Positions 16,690 to 25,456 of a stretch of 33,080 bases of DNA are shown here, one piece after another; the first letter of the stretch is position 1; every line of letters starts with the position of its first letter. Source of the stretch: an uncultured Ruminococcus sp. (lineage in GTDB: Bacteria > Bacillota > Clostridia > Monoglobales > Monoglobaceae); the NCBI GenBank assembly GCA_902791425.1, contig CADAVS010000006.1, positions 1-33,080 on the forward strand, given 5' to 3'. Below the pieces are notes generated by a model. That model was not told the origin of the DNA, searched no databases, and saw only the letters and a list, made by a program, of their open reading frames with translations. The position numbers and the translations under genes were made by a program.

Positions 16690-18120
16690 ATGATGAAAGA
16701 TACTTATGAAAGTCCGTTAAATACAAGATATGCAAGCAAAGAGATGAAGTATATTTTCTCCCCTGATAAGAAGTTTAAGACCTGGAGAAAATTGTGGGTT
16801 GCTTTGGCAGAGGCCGAAATGGAGCTTGGCTTGTCGGTAACACCTGAGCAGGTGGCACAGCTTAAGGAGCATCTTGATGATATTAACTATGATGTTGCGG
16901 AGGCGAGAGAAAAGGAATGCCGTCACGACGTTATGTCGCACGTGTACGCATACGGCGTTCAATGTCCTGATGCAAAGGGAATTATACATTTGGGTGCAAC
17001 CTCTTGTTATGTAGGTGACAACACAGACATAATTATTATGTATGAGGGTCTTGAGTTAATCAAGACAAAGCTTGTGAAGGTTATATCGCTTTTGCGTGAC
17101 TTTGCAATGGAATATAAGGATATGCCGACTCTTGGTTTTACACATTTTCAGCCGGCACAGCTGACAACAGTAGGCAAACGTGCATCTCTTTGGCTGTGGG
17201 AACTCATTATGGATTTAGAGAATGTGAATTTCCAACTGTCACGTGCGGCATTGCTTGGCTCTAAGGGTACAACAGGTACACAGGCAAGCTTTATGGAGCT
17301 GTTTGACGGTGACGTTGAAAAGGTAAAGGCTCTCGATAAAAAGATTTGCGAAAAAATGGGATACAAAAAGTTCTATCCTGTATCGGGTCAGACCTATTCC
17401 AGAAAGCTTGACTATCAAATGCTGTCCGTTTTAAGCGGTGTTGCACAGAGTGCTTATAAATTTGCAAATGATATCAGACTTCTTCAAAACTTAAAGGAAA
17501 TTGAGGAGCCCTTTGAGAAAAATCAGATTGGCTCATCAGCTATGGCTTACAAGAGAAACCCTATGCGTTCGGAACGTATTTGTTCTCTTGCAAGATATGT
17601 TATGGTAGATGCTCTCAATCCTGCAATGACTACTGCTACACAATGGTTTGAGAGAACTCTCGACGATTCTGCAAATAAGCGTATAAGCGTTGCGGAGGCT
17701 TTTCTTGCTGTTGATGCTATCTTAAATATCTATATGAATGTTGCATCAGGTCTTGTTGTATATCCTAAGGTTATACACTCAAGAGTTATGTCTGAGCTTC
17801 CCTTTATGGCAACGGAGAACATTTTGATGGATGCTGTTAAGAAGGGCGGCGACAGACAGGAACTCCACGAAAAAATCAGAGTACACTCTATGGCGGCTGC
17901 AAGAGTTGTCAAAGAGGAGGGCGGCAAAAACGATTTGATTGAAAGAATTGTGGCTGACCCTGCATTTGGACTTACTATGGAGGAAGTTCAGAAGATTTTA
18001 AAGCCTGAGAACTTTACCGGCAGAGCCGCAAATCAGGTAGAAGAGCTTGTTGCTGATTATGTTGACCCTGCATTAAAGGAAAACAATGTGGTGGCAGACG
18101 AGGTTGAACTTACTGTTTAA
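16690..18120 (+). CDS. purB: Adenylosuccinate lyase
   Basis: PurB releases fumarate from SAICAR and from adenylosuccinate in purine synthesis. The 476-residue protein has the fumarase/aspartase-fold signature SSAMAYKRNPMRSER (about 284-298), the conserved TxxQxA-type active-site segment (THFQPAQLTTVGKR) and LGATSCYVGDN. The length agrees with the longer PurB form found in Clostridia and eukaryotes. It lies 20 nt after the aminotransferase gene with AAAGGGAAAG upstream. No purine riboswitch precedes it, and the rest of the pur operon is not nearby. Confidence 0.96.
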   Translation: MMKDTYESPLNTRYASKEMKYIFSPDKKFKTWRKLWVALAEAEMELGLSVTPEQVAQLKEHLDDINYDVAEAREKECRHDVMSHVYAYGVQCPDAKGIIHLGATSCYVGDNTDIIIMYEGLELIKTKLVKVISLLRDFAMEYKDMPTLGFTHFQPAQLTTVGKRASLWLWELIMDLENVNFQLSRAALLGSKGTTGTQASFMELFDGDVEKVKALDKKICEKMGYKKFYPVSGQTYSRKLDYQMLSVLSGVAQSAYKFANDIRLLQNLKEIEEPFEKNQIGSSAMAYKRNPMRSERICSLARYVMVDALNPAMTTATQWFERTLDDSANKRISVAEAFLAVDAILNIYMNVASGLVVYPKVIHSRVMSELPFMATENILMDAVKKGGDRQELHEKIRVHSMAAARVVKEEGGKNDLIERIVADPAFGLTMEEVQKILKPENFTGRAANQVEELVADYVDPALKENNVVADEVELTV

Positions 18121-18156
18121 TATAAATTAATACAAAATTTTGTTAGGGTGATTGAT

Positions 18157-18945
18157 GTGAAAATAGGATTTATTGGCGGAGGTAATATGGGTTCAGCCCT
18201 ATTCGGCGGACTTATTAACTCCGGCTATAAAGCGGCTGATATAACAGTATGCGAAACTAATGACGCAAGACGAAATGAATTATCAAAGATGGGTGTGGCT
18301 GTAACTGATGACGCTGAATACATCGAGAAAATAAGTGATATTATTGTCTTTGCGGTAAAGCCGAATGTTATGGACAATGTCTTGTCTAAGATGATAGGCT
18401 ATACAGATAAGATTTATATTTCCATTGCGGCGGGTGTAAGTATTGCACATATAGAGGAGATGTTGGGCTCTGATAAGAAGATTGTCAGAACAATGCCAAA
18501 CACACCTGTCCAAGTAGGATGCGGTATGACAGTGATTACACCCAACAGCAATATGACAGAGGCAGAAACAAAAACGGTATGTGATATCTTATCCGCTGTT
18601 GGTGAAACAGAGGTAATGCCCGAGAAGTTTATGAGCGTTGCAACGGCTTTGCACGGAAGCAGTCCGGCATATGTTTATATGATGATAGATGCAATGGCTG
18701 ATGCAGGCGTTGAATATGGCCTTACCAAACAGCAGGCATTAAAGCTTGCGGCTAAGGCTGTTGAAGGCAGTGCAAAAATGGTGCTTGCAACGGGAGAGCA
18801 TCCCGAAAAGCTGAAGGATAATGTTTGTTCGCCCGGAGGCACAACCATTGCGGCTGTTTGCGATTTAGAGCAAAACGGATTTCGTGCAACCCTTCAAAGT
18901 GCTGTTTCGGCTTGCGTTGACAAGGCGGAACAGATGAGCAAGTAA
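18157..18945 (+). CDS. proC: Pyrroline-5-carboxylate reductase
   Basis: ProC reduces 1-pyrroline-5-carboxylate to proline with NAD(P)H, the last step of proline synthesis. I place the start at the GTG at 18157 (262 residues), which has AGGG 8 nt upstream and gives MKIGFIGGGNMGSAL. A GTG three codons earlier is less likely. The Rossmann GGGNMG motif, VRTMPNTPVQVGCG, GSSPAYVY and the C-terminal SPGGTTIAA signature are all present. It follows purB by 36 nt and precedes coaE. proA and proB are not in the window. Confidence 0.95.
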   Translation: MKIGFIGGGNMGSALFGGLINSGYKAADITVCETNDARRNELSKMGVAVTDDAEYIEKISDIIVFAVKPNVMDNVLSKMIGYTDKIYISIAAGVSIAHIEEMLGSDKKIVRTMPNTPVQVGCGMTVITPNSNMTEAETKTVCDILSAVGETEVMPEKFMSVATALHGSSPAYVYMMIDAMADAGVEYGLTKQQALKLAAKAVEGSAKMVLATGEHPEKLKDNVCSPGGTTIAAVCDLEQNGFRATLQSAVSACVDKAEQMSK

Positions 18946-18978
18946 TATTACCTATTATGTGGATTGCAGGAGATTGAT

Positions 18979-19560
18979 ATGAAAGTTATTGCAATTACAG
19001 GCGGTATCGGTGCGGGCAAAAGTACAGTTTCCGACGAGTTCAAAAAGTTGGGGGCATATGTTGTCGACACCGACGCCATATCCCATAAGATTATGAGGCG
19101 AGGCTTTGATGCCTATGATATGGTTGTAGCTGAGTTCGGAAACGAAATTTTAGGTGATGACTCGGAGATAGACAGAAAGCGTCTTGCAGATATTGTCTTT
19201 AACGACAAGGAAAAACTAAAGAGGCTAAATGCCATAATGCACAAGGAAATATATGCGGAATTGCAAAGAATGATTGATGCCTCTGACGCGGATGTCGTCT
19301 GTGCGGAAATTCCGCTTTTGTTTACCGCAAAATGCCCTATTAACATAGATGTAAAAGCGGTAGTGTCGGCATCTGATGATGTGAGAATAAAACGCGTTAT
19401 GGCACGGGACAACTGTTCTGCGGAAAAAGTTAAGGAGAGAATGGCAAATCAGCTCTCCGACAGTGAAATGTGCTCTCTGGCAGATGTTGTTATTGTCAAT
19501 GACGGTGATATGGACTTAGTCAAAAAACAGGTTAAGGCAGTGTATGAAAGCTTGACCTGA
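18979..19560 (+). CDS. coaE: Dephospho-CoA kinase
   Basis: CoaE phosphorylates dephospho-CoA in the last step of coenzyme A synthesis. I place the start at 18979 (193 residues), where AGGAG lies 6 nt upstream, not at the in-frame ATG five codons earlier. The P-loop GGIGAGKST is at 8-16, followed by the DTDAISHKIM substrate region, the EIPLLF lid-proximal motif and MARDNCS. Length is normal. It sits between proC and a lytic transglycosylase gene, with short gaps on both sides. Confidence 0.95.
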   Translation: MKVIAITGGIGAGKSTVSDEFKKLGAYVVDTDAISHKIMRRGFDAYDMVVAEFGNEILGDDSEIDRKRLADIVFNDKEKLKRLNAIMHKEIYAELQRMIDASDADVVCAEIPLLFTAKCPINIDVKAVVSASDDVRIKRVMARDNCSAEKVKERMANQLSDSEMCSLADVVIVNDGDMDLVKKQVKAVYESLT

Positions 19561-19582
19561 TTATTGACGGAACGGAGTTATT

Positions 19583-20215
19583 ATGAGAGAACCTATGCCG
19601 AAAAGAAGGCGTAAAAAACAGCCTAAAAAGCAAAGCGGTTGCGGTTCGGGTTGTTTTAAATTTTTTATATTTATTGCTGTTATGATTTTGTTGGCTGTCT
19701 TTTTGGTTAATAAATATAACAGCTCTGACATATCTTCAAATATAAAAAAGAAGCAATATCCTATTAAATACGAGCATTTCGTAGACAAGTATTCAGAAAA
19801 ATACGGACTTGACAGATACCTTGTATTTGCTGTGATACGAACCGAAAGTCGATTTGATGTATATGCGGTATCATCTGCTGATGCCAAGGGACTTATGCAG
19901 TTGACTGACGAAACAGGCAGTCACGTTGCAAAAAAAATAGGCTTGACAAAGTATTCAAGCGATATGCTTTTTGACCCGGAAACAAATATACAGCTTGGAT
20001 GCTGCTACTTAAGTGAATTGATTTCAAAATATAAAAATGATGTGGATACCGCACTTGCGGCATATAACGGCGGACCGGGAAATGTTGACAAATGGCTCAG
20101 CAACGATGAGTACACTGACGGAACGGGAAAGTTACAAACTATACCATATGCCGAAACACGAAATTACGTTAAAAAAGTAAATGAAGCGATGAATATGTAT
20201 AAAAGTCTGTATTAG
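19583..20215 (+). CDS. Membrane-anchored lytic transglycosylase (SLT domain)
   Basis: This 210-residue protein has a very basic N-terminus (MREPMPKRRRKKQPKKQSG), one membrane helix (about 25-43) and an extracellular SLT domain. The catalytic glutamate lies in IRTESRFD (E88), followed by AKGLMQLT and the AYNGGPGNVDKWL stretch of the lysozyme-like fold. Such enzymes cleave the MurNAc-GlcNAc bond of peptidoglycan. It starts 22 nt after coaE, and its ribosome binding site lies in CGGAACGGAG (19568-19577), the same decamer found before ftsY and, with one change, before the dipeptidase gene. The extra-basic tail is longer than in many relatives. Confidence 0.9.
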   Translation: MREPMPKRRRKKQPKKQSGCGSGCFKFFIFIAVMILLAVFLVNKYNSSDISSNIKKKQYPIKYEHFVDKYSEKYGLDRYLVFAVIRTESRFDVYAVSSADAKGLMQLTDETGSHVAKKIGLTKYSSDMLFDPETNIQLGCCYLSELISKYKNDVDTALAAYNGGPGNVDKWLSNDEYTDGTGKLQTIPYAETRNYVKKVNEAMNMYKSLY

Positions 20216-20249
20216 GTTGAATATATTATAATAGAGAGGAAGATGCAGT

Positions 20250-21656
20250 ATGTCAAAAAAAGATTTAAAGGATAATCTTTTGTACGAGAATAAAAATGCT
20301 TTCGGAGATGCCTCTGAAAAAGAGAAGGCTGAAATCTTTGATTTTTGTGAGGGCTATAAGAAGTTTATAAACGAGGCTAAAACAGAGAGAGAGTTTTGTG
20401 AAAGTGCTTGCCGTGAGCTTGCAAAGGCGGGCTTTGTTCCCCTTTCAAGCAAGAAGGCTTTAAAGGCAGGAGATAAGGTTTATACTGTCAACAGAGGCAA
20501 GGGCGTTATTGCCGCAGTAATCGGCAAAAAGGATATTACTGAGGGAATAAATCTTGTGGGTGCCCATATCGACTCACCAAGACTTGATTTAAAGCCGAAC
20601 CCACTATACGAGGATAACGGCATTGCATATTTTAAAACCCATTATTACGGCGGAATAAAGAAGTATCAATGGACTGCTATTCCTCTTACAATTCACGGCG
20701 TAGCAGCACTTGCCGATGGCACACAGATAAAAATCGTTATTGGTGAGGACAAAAATGACCCTGTTTTCTGCGTGTCTGACCTTTTGCCTCATCTTGCTTC
20801 CAAGCAGATGGCAAAGAAGGCATCGGAAACGATATCGGGTGAGTCATTAAATGTTATGCTCGGCAATATTGCCTGCGATGACCCTGATGTAAAAGAGGGC
20901 GTAAAGTATAATGTTTTAAAAATGCTTAATGAAAAATATGATATCACAGAGGAGGACTTACTCAGCAGTGAAATCGAGGTTGTGCCTGCCTTTGAGGCGA
21001 GGGATATAGGCCTTGACCGCAGTATGATTGGTGCATATGGTCAAGATGACAGAGTTTGTGCATACACGGCTTTGCGTGCGATTATAGATATTAAAAAGCC
21101 TGAAAAGACATCTGTATGTCTCCTTGTAGACAAGGAGGAAGTAGGCTCTATGGGTGCAACGGGTATGCAATCGAGAAACTTTGAAAATGTTATGGCAAAG
21201 ATTTGCAGTATGATGGCGAAGAACTATAATGATATCACATTAAGAGAAACTCTTTCTAATTCAACCTGTTTATCCGCTGATGTGGGTGCGGCATTCGACC
21301 CCAATTATCCTGAGGTATCAGAAAAGAGAAATTCTGCTATATTCGGCGGTGGAATTTATTTGACAAAGTACACAGGTTCAAGGGGTAAGGGCGGTGCAAG
21401 TGATGCAAGTGCAGAGCTTGTTGCAAAAATTCGCAAAATCTTAAATGACAATGGCGTTAAATGGCAGATTGGCGAACTCGGCAAGGTTGACGAGGGCGGC
21501 GGTGGAACAATCGCACAGTTTGTTGCTAATCTTGATATGGACGTTATTGATGCAGGTGTTGCTCTTATGTCTATGCATTCACCATACGAATTATCCAGCA
21601 AATTTGATGTTTATATGACATATAAAGGATACAGAGAATTCTATACCGAAGCATAA
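20250..21656 (+). CDS. M18 family aminopeptidase
   Basis: This 468-residue cytosolic zinc aminopeptidase belongs to family M18 (aspartyl aminopeptidase group). Metal and active-site landmarks are VGAHIDSPRLDLKP (first histidine and aspartate ligand), YGQDDRVCA (bridging aspartate), DKEEVGSMGATG (catalytic and ligand glutamates) and a C-terminal MHSPYELSSKFD containing the last histidine ligand. The length and RDIGLDRSMIGAYGQDD arrangement fit the clostridial M18 subgroup. GAGGAAG lies upstream of the ATG. It follows the transglycosylase gene by 34 nt. Natural substrates cannot be read from sequence; acidic N-terminal residues are likely from the family. Confidence 0.93.
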   Translation: MSKKDLKDNLLYENKNAFGDASEKEKAEIFDFCEGYKKFINEAKTEREFCESACRELAKAGFVPLSSKKALKAGDKVYTVNRGKGVIAAVIGKKDITEGINLVGAHIDSPRLDLKPNPLYEDNGIAYFKTHYYGGIKKYQWTAIPLTIHGVAALADGTQIKIVIGEDKNDPVFCVSDLLPHLASKQMAKKASETISGESLNVMLGNIACDDPDVKEGVKYNVLKMLNEKYDITEEDLLSSEIEVVPAFEARDIGLDRSMIGAYGQDDRVCAYTALRAIIDIKKPEKTSVCLLVDKEEVGSMGATGMQSRNFENVMAKICSMMAKNYNDITLRETLSNSTCLSADVGAAFDPNYPEVSEKRNSAIFGGGIYLTKYTGSRGKGGASDASAELVAKIRKILNDNGVKWQIGELGKVDEGGGGTIAQFVANLDMDVIDAGVALMSMHSPYELSSKFDVYMTYKGYREFYTEA

Positions 21657-21735
21657 AATTTTAATGCATAAAAATATTCTTTTCTGCAAAACATACAGTT
21701 ATATTACACAGGCTTAGGTTGAGGTGATTTATAGT

Positions 21736-22683
21736 ATGTTTAAAGGAAAGATTGCTGTTGTCGGTGCAGGAAATGTAGGCTCAACAGTTGCGTATACACT
21801 TATGCTGAGCGGACTTGTGTCTGAAATCGTACTGCTCGATATCAATAAGGATAAAGCAGAGGGAGACGCTATGGATATGAGCCACGGCGTCAGCTTTGTT
21901 ACTCCTGTCAAGGTAACCGCAGGCGGTTACAGCGATATTGAGGGCAGTGATATGGTGATTATTACCGCAGGTGCAAATCAGCGAGGAGATGAAAAGAGAA
22001 CAGATTTGCTGAAACGCAATGCGGATATATTCAAAAGCATTATCGACAATATACTAAGATATTGCCACGATGATACCATTTTGATGGTGGTTACCAACCC
22101 TGTCGATATTCTGACCTATATCACGTGTAAAATGTCGGGCTTTTCAAAAAATAATGTTATTGGCTCGGGAACAGTTCTGGATACGTCAAGGTTAAAGTTT
22201 TTGCTTGGCGAACACGCAAATGTCGATAAGAGAAATGTTCATACCTATATTATCGGTGAACACGGCGACTCTGAGGTTGCTGCGTGGAGCGTTACAAGCA
22301 TTGCGGGTATGAGTATAGAAAACTACTTCGGCAGCACAGACAATGGCGAGTCTATTGAGGTGTGCAGAAACGAGTTTTACAATAAAACAAAAAATGCCGC
22401 ATATGAGATAATAGACAAAAAAGGTTCTACCTATTATGCCATTGCGTTGGCTGTTAAAAGAATTGTAGAGGCAATAATCGGCGACGAAAATTCAATACTG
22501 ACTGTATCGAGTATGCTGGAGGGTGAATATGGGATATCCGATATATGCCTTTCGGTGCCTACCATTGTCGGTGCAGGCGGTGCGGAGCGAATTGTAGGAA
22601 TTGACTTTTCTGATGAAGAAATATCGGGACTTAAAAAAAGTGCCGATACTATGAAGGCACTTGTCAAAGAAATAGGTTTTTAA
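21736..22683 (+). CDS. ldh: L-lactate dehydrogenase
   Basis: This NAD-dependent enzyme reduces pyruvate to L-lactate to regenerate NAD+ in fermentation. I start at the ATG at 21736 (315 residues), with GAGGTG 9 nt upstream, not at the GTG at 21724. The Rossmann motif is VGAGNVGST (9-17). The residue that separates lactate from malate dehydrogenase is glutamine in AGANQRGDEKR (Q82), which supports lactate. The catalytic R88, R152 (LDTSRL) and H176 (IGEHGDS) are present. It stands after an 80-nt gap without a clear promoter, and a large hairpin follows. Confidence 0.93.
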   Translation: MFKGKIAVVGAGNVGSTVAYTLMLSGLVSEIVLLDINKDKAEGDAMDMSHGVSFVTPVKVTAGGYSDIEGSDMVIITAGANQRGDEKRTDLLKRNADIFKSIIDNILRYCHDDTILMVVTNPVDILTYITCKMSGFSKNNVIGSGTVLDTSRLKFLLGEHANVDKRNVHTYIIGEHGDSEVAAWSVTSIAGMSIENYFGSTDNGESIEVCRNEFYNKTKNAAYEIIDKKGSTYYAIALAVKRIVEAIIGDENSILTVSSMLEGEYGISDICLSVPTIVGAGGAERIVGIDFSDEEISGLKKSADTMKALVKEIGF

Positions 22684-22713
22684 AATTTAATATACTAAAT
22701 CGGAAGCTTTTTG

Positions 22714-22780
22714 ATGTAATCCCCTTGAGGCAGGCTTGAATTTTTAGTTTTTTCAAGCATCTGCTTTAAGGGGATTATAT
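22714..22780 (+). terminator. Large hairpin after ldh, probable terminator
   Basis: A 67-nt stem-loop starts 31 nt after the ldh stop codon. The outer arms TAATCCCCTT (22717-22726) and AAGGGGATTA (22768-22777) pair perfectly. Wobble and Watson-Crick pairs continue inward to GCTTGAA (22734-22740) and TTCAAGC (22752-22758), with one AT bulge and a T-rich loop. Neither side ends in a strong T tract, so termination is likely but not certain. A small structured RNA or a mobile hairpin repeat is the alternative. It separates ldh from the kinase operon promoter. Confidence 0.5.
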
Positions 22781-22805
22781 TAATTTGATAATAGAGTAAA
22801 AAGTG

Positions 22806-22834
22806 TTGACGTATTATGTTGCTTTTGATATAAT
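22806..22834 (+). promoter_or_regulatory. Strong sigma-A promoter of the phosphosignalling operon
   Basis: TTGACG (22806-22811), 17 nt and a consensus TATAAT (22829-22834) preceded by an extended -10 TGA lie 30 nt before the kinase start codon. One base differs from full consensus. No operator-like palindrome is seen beside it, which suggests constitutive housekeeping transcription, with control exerted at the protein level. Confidence 0.8.
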
Positions 22835-22864
22835 AAATGTATATTTTGGAGTTTTAGGAACTTT

Positions 22865-24577
22865 ATGGGGGATGTGAAAAAAGTGAGTTTATGTATGGGA
22901 TGTATGAACGAAAAGGGAAGTGAAGCGGTCTGTCCGTATTGCGGGCTTGACGAGGAAATGCTCTCGGAGGCAGCGATTACCTTTCTGCCGCCCGGGTATG
23001 TGCTTAAGGAAAGATATACGATAGGCATTGCTCTCGGACAGGGCGGTTTTGGAATTACATATATAGGTTATGATGACGTACTTGGCACAAAGGTGGCAAT
23101 CAAGGAATATTATCCGTCGGATATAGCACAGCGGACAGTCGGAGACAAGACGGTTATGGCGTTTACAAGGACAAATGATGACTACATAAAGGGAAAGAAA
23201 CGATTTCTTGAAGAGGCACGTATGTTAGCGAGGTTTGCAGAGCATCCGTGTATAGTGGGAGTAAAGGATTGCTTTGAGGCAAACGGAACGGCATATATGG
23301 TAATGCAGTATTTGGACGGAGTAGACCTTAAGCAATATTTAGAGCAGAAGGGAGGACGCATTTCGGCAGAGGATTCAATAGCATTGCTGACGCCGATAAT
23401 GGATGCGTTGCGAGCGGTACACAAAGAGGGGATAATACACAGAGATATAAGCCCTGACAATATATTTATAACAACAAACGGACAGGTTAGATTGATAGAT
23501 TTCGGAGCGGCACGGCAGTCGATGAACGAACAAAAGAGTATATCAATAATGTTAAAGCCCGGCTATGCTCCGGAGGAGCAATACAGAAGTCACGGCAATC
23601 AGGGTCCGTGGACAGATGTATATGCATTGACGGCAACACTGTACAGAATGATAACAGGAGTGCCGCCTTCAGATTCACTGGAAAGGGTAATGAATGACGA
23701 CCTTGAGATACCGTCGGAATTACCGGAGAATGTGCAAATAGCACTTAGAAAGGGTCTGGCAGTGCGTGCGGCAGAAAGATTTGCTTCAATAGAGCAGCTG
23801 CAGGCTGCACTTAATGGAGTGACTGACAGCTTTTCGGGAACGTCAGATGTAACCAACAGTACGGCTACAGATAAATATGACGGAGTAAATAATTCGCAGC
23901 AAATGTCAAACGGGGGCGTTTACATACAAGGTTCGGCAAAGCCCGCAAACAGTTCTCGGCAAAAAACTATTTTAATGATAGTAGCAAGTGTGCTTGGCTC
24001 TTTGATATTTGTGGGTATATTGGTATTTGTTATATATATAATTTCAGTTTCGGGTTCGGATAACACGGCGACTGTTGATAATATGCAAGGCTCTTCTGTC
24101 GGAAAAGCATCGCAAGAAGTATATATGCCGCCGAGCTTTACTCAAACGTCGGCATCACGTGTTACAACGGCAACCTCAAACAACAGGAGTTACGGACATA
24201 ATTTGGTTTTAGACGGAAATCCCTCCACTGCGTGGAATGTACCCAATGGTGTCGGAGAATGGATTACTTTATCCGCCCAAACAGAACAGCAGATTAAGGG
24301 ATTGCGTATTTTAAACGGATATACAAAATACAGTTCGGGATACGGTATGTGGTTGTATTACGCAAACAATCGACCTAAGAATATTACGGTTGAGTTGTCT
24401 GACGGAAGTAAAATGTCATATACCCTTGAGGATGTTTTTAATAATGATAACTATCTATATCAGACAATTGATTTTGGAGGAATTAAAAAGACAACGATGG
24501 TTAAAATAACCATTAACAGCATTTATAACGGCTCTAAATGGAACGACTGCTGTATTTCGGAAATTCAGGCATATTAA
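22865..24577 (+). CDS. Transmembrane Ser/Thr protein kinase with N-terminal zinc ribbon and extracellular discoidin/glycan-binding-like domain
   Basis: Domain order in 570 residues: zinc ribbon (C10, C13, C23, C26); Hanks-type kinase about 49-315 with glycine loop GQGGFG (58-63), K80 in VAIK, a helix-C glutamate in FLEEAR, catalytic loop HRDISPDN (192-199), DFG (212-214) and APEE; a polar linker; one membrane helix (about 367-394); and an outer beta-sandwich domain (about 425-570: LDGNPSTAW, GEWITL, IKGLRILNGY). That domain resembles the discoidin/F5-8C fold and the NADase-type glycan-binding domain. The catalytic-loop lysine of HRDxKPxN is serine here. It probably senses an outside ligand and phosphorylates Ser/Thr inside. 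AGGA lies 5 nt before the ATG; a GTG at 22883 is an alternative start. First gene of a seven-gene operon. Confidence 0.92.
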   Translation: MGDVKKVSLCMGCMNEKGSEAVCPYCGLDEEMLSEAAITFLPPGYVLKERYTIGIALGQGGFGITYIGYDDVLGTKVAIKEYYPSDIAQRTVGDKTVMAFTRTNDDYIKGKKRFLEEARMLARFAEHPCIVGVKDCFEANGTAYMVMQYLDGVDLKQYLEQKGGRISAEDSIALLTPIMDALRAVHKEGIIHRDISPDNIFITTNGQVRLIDFGAARQSMNEQKSISIMLKPGYAPEEQYRSHGNQGPWTDVYALTATLYRMITGVPPSDSLERVMNDDLEIPSELPENVQIALRKGLAVRAAERFASIEQLQAALNGVTDSFSGTSDVTNSTATDKYDGVNNSQQMSNGGVYIQGSAKPANSSRQKTILMIVASVLGSLIFVGILVFVIYIISVSGSDNTATVDNMQGSSVGKASQEVYMPPSFTQTSASRVTTATSNNRSYGHNLVLDGNPSTAWNVPNGVGEWITLSAQTEQQIKGLRILNGYTKYSSGYGMWLYYANNRPKNITVELSDGSKMSYTLEDVFNNDNYLYQTIDFGGIKKTTMVKITINSIYNGSKWNDCCISEIQAY

Positions 24578-24594
24578 AGGGAGAGATTCGATTG

Positions 24595-25431
24595 ATGAGA
24601 AAAAAAGATGAAAACCTTTATAATGTTCATATAAGTAAAGGAACAGAACGAACAGAAAAAACTTTGTCTATGAGAGAAAATAAGGAAATGTTATATGTTC
24701 TGCCTGATAACGCACAGGAAATCGGTTATAGAAGCGAGCAGCAGGACTATTTTTCGTACAGCGATTTAATGGATTTTGATGAAATTGCGGAATTGGGATG
24801 TGTTGCTGTGTTGGGTGACGGAATGGGTGGAATGGAAAACGGCAGAAATGCGAGCATTACAGGTGTGAAAACTTTTCTTGATGTATATAGTGACAATATG
24901 CACAATGGAGTTGCATTGCAGGATTCTATGCTTGATGCACTGTATGCCGCAAATGATGCGGTGCTGAATGATTCGGGTTCGGGTTCCACCTTGATAGGTG
25001 CGGTTGTCAAAAAAAACAAGCTGAATTGGATATCTGTCGGCGACAGCCATTTGTATCTGTATCGCAACGGACTTTTGCGTCAGCTTAACAAGGACCACAT
25101 ATATGCGGAGCTGCTTGATGATATGTGTGCGGCGGGAGAAATATCCCGTGAGGAGGCGTTGAACAATCCCGAAAGGGGAGCCTTAACCTCGTACCTGGGA
25201 GTACCTGAAATTGAATTGATAGATATGAACGAACAGCCTGTTCCGCTCAGAATGGGAGATATAGTCGTCTTGTGCACAGATGGCTTGTATAGAGCATTGA
25301 CCAATGAGGAAATATCAAAGATATTGTCATCCGATACGGAGGAGAAGGCACAGGCTCTTGTGGATGCTGCTATGCTTAAGCAGTACGAGGGACAGGACAA
25401 TACTACTGTTGTACTATTGAAAATAATATAA
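24595..25431 (+). CDS. PP2C-family Ser/Thr phosphatase, first of two in the operon
   Basis: This 278-residue cytosolic phosphatase starts 17 nt after the kinase with GGGAG upstream; a longer frame from 24538 overlaps the kinase and lacks a ribosome binding site. PP2C motifs: a degenerate motif 1 (YRSEQQD, where RxxNED is usual), LGDGMGG (metal ligand D75), GSTL, SVGDSHLYLYRNG (D150), LCTDGLY (D229) and GQDNTTVVLL (D268). It has an unusual charged extension of about 40 residues before the domain. The expected role is removal of phosphate from targets of the neighbouring kinase and from the kinase itself. PP2C rather than the SpoIIE branch, on the strength of the spacing of the metal motifs. 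Confidence 0.9.
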   Translation: MRKKDENLYNVHISKGTERTEKTLSMRENKEMLYVLPDNAQEIGYRSEQQDYFSYSDLMDFDEIAELGCVAVLGDGMGGMENGRNASITGVKTFLDVYSDNMHNGVALQDSMLDALYAANDAVLNDSGSGSTLIGAVVKKNKLNWISVGDSHLYLYRNGLLRQLNKDHIYAELLDDMCAAGEISREEALNNPERGALTSYLGVPEIELIDMNEQPVPLRMGDIVVLCTDGLYRALTNEEISKILSSDTEEKAQALVDAAMLKQYEGQDNTTVVLLKII

Positions 25432-25456
25432 ATATATTTTTGGGAGGAAGATACAT

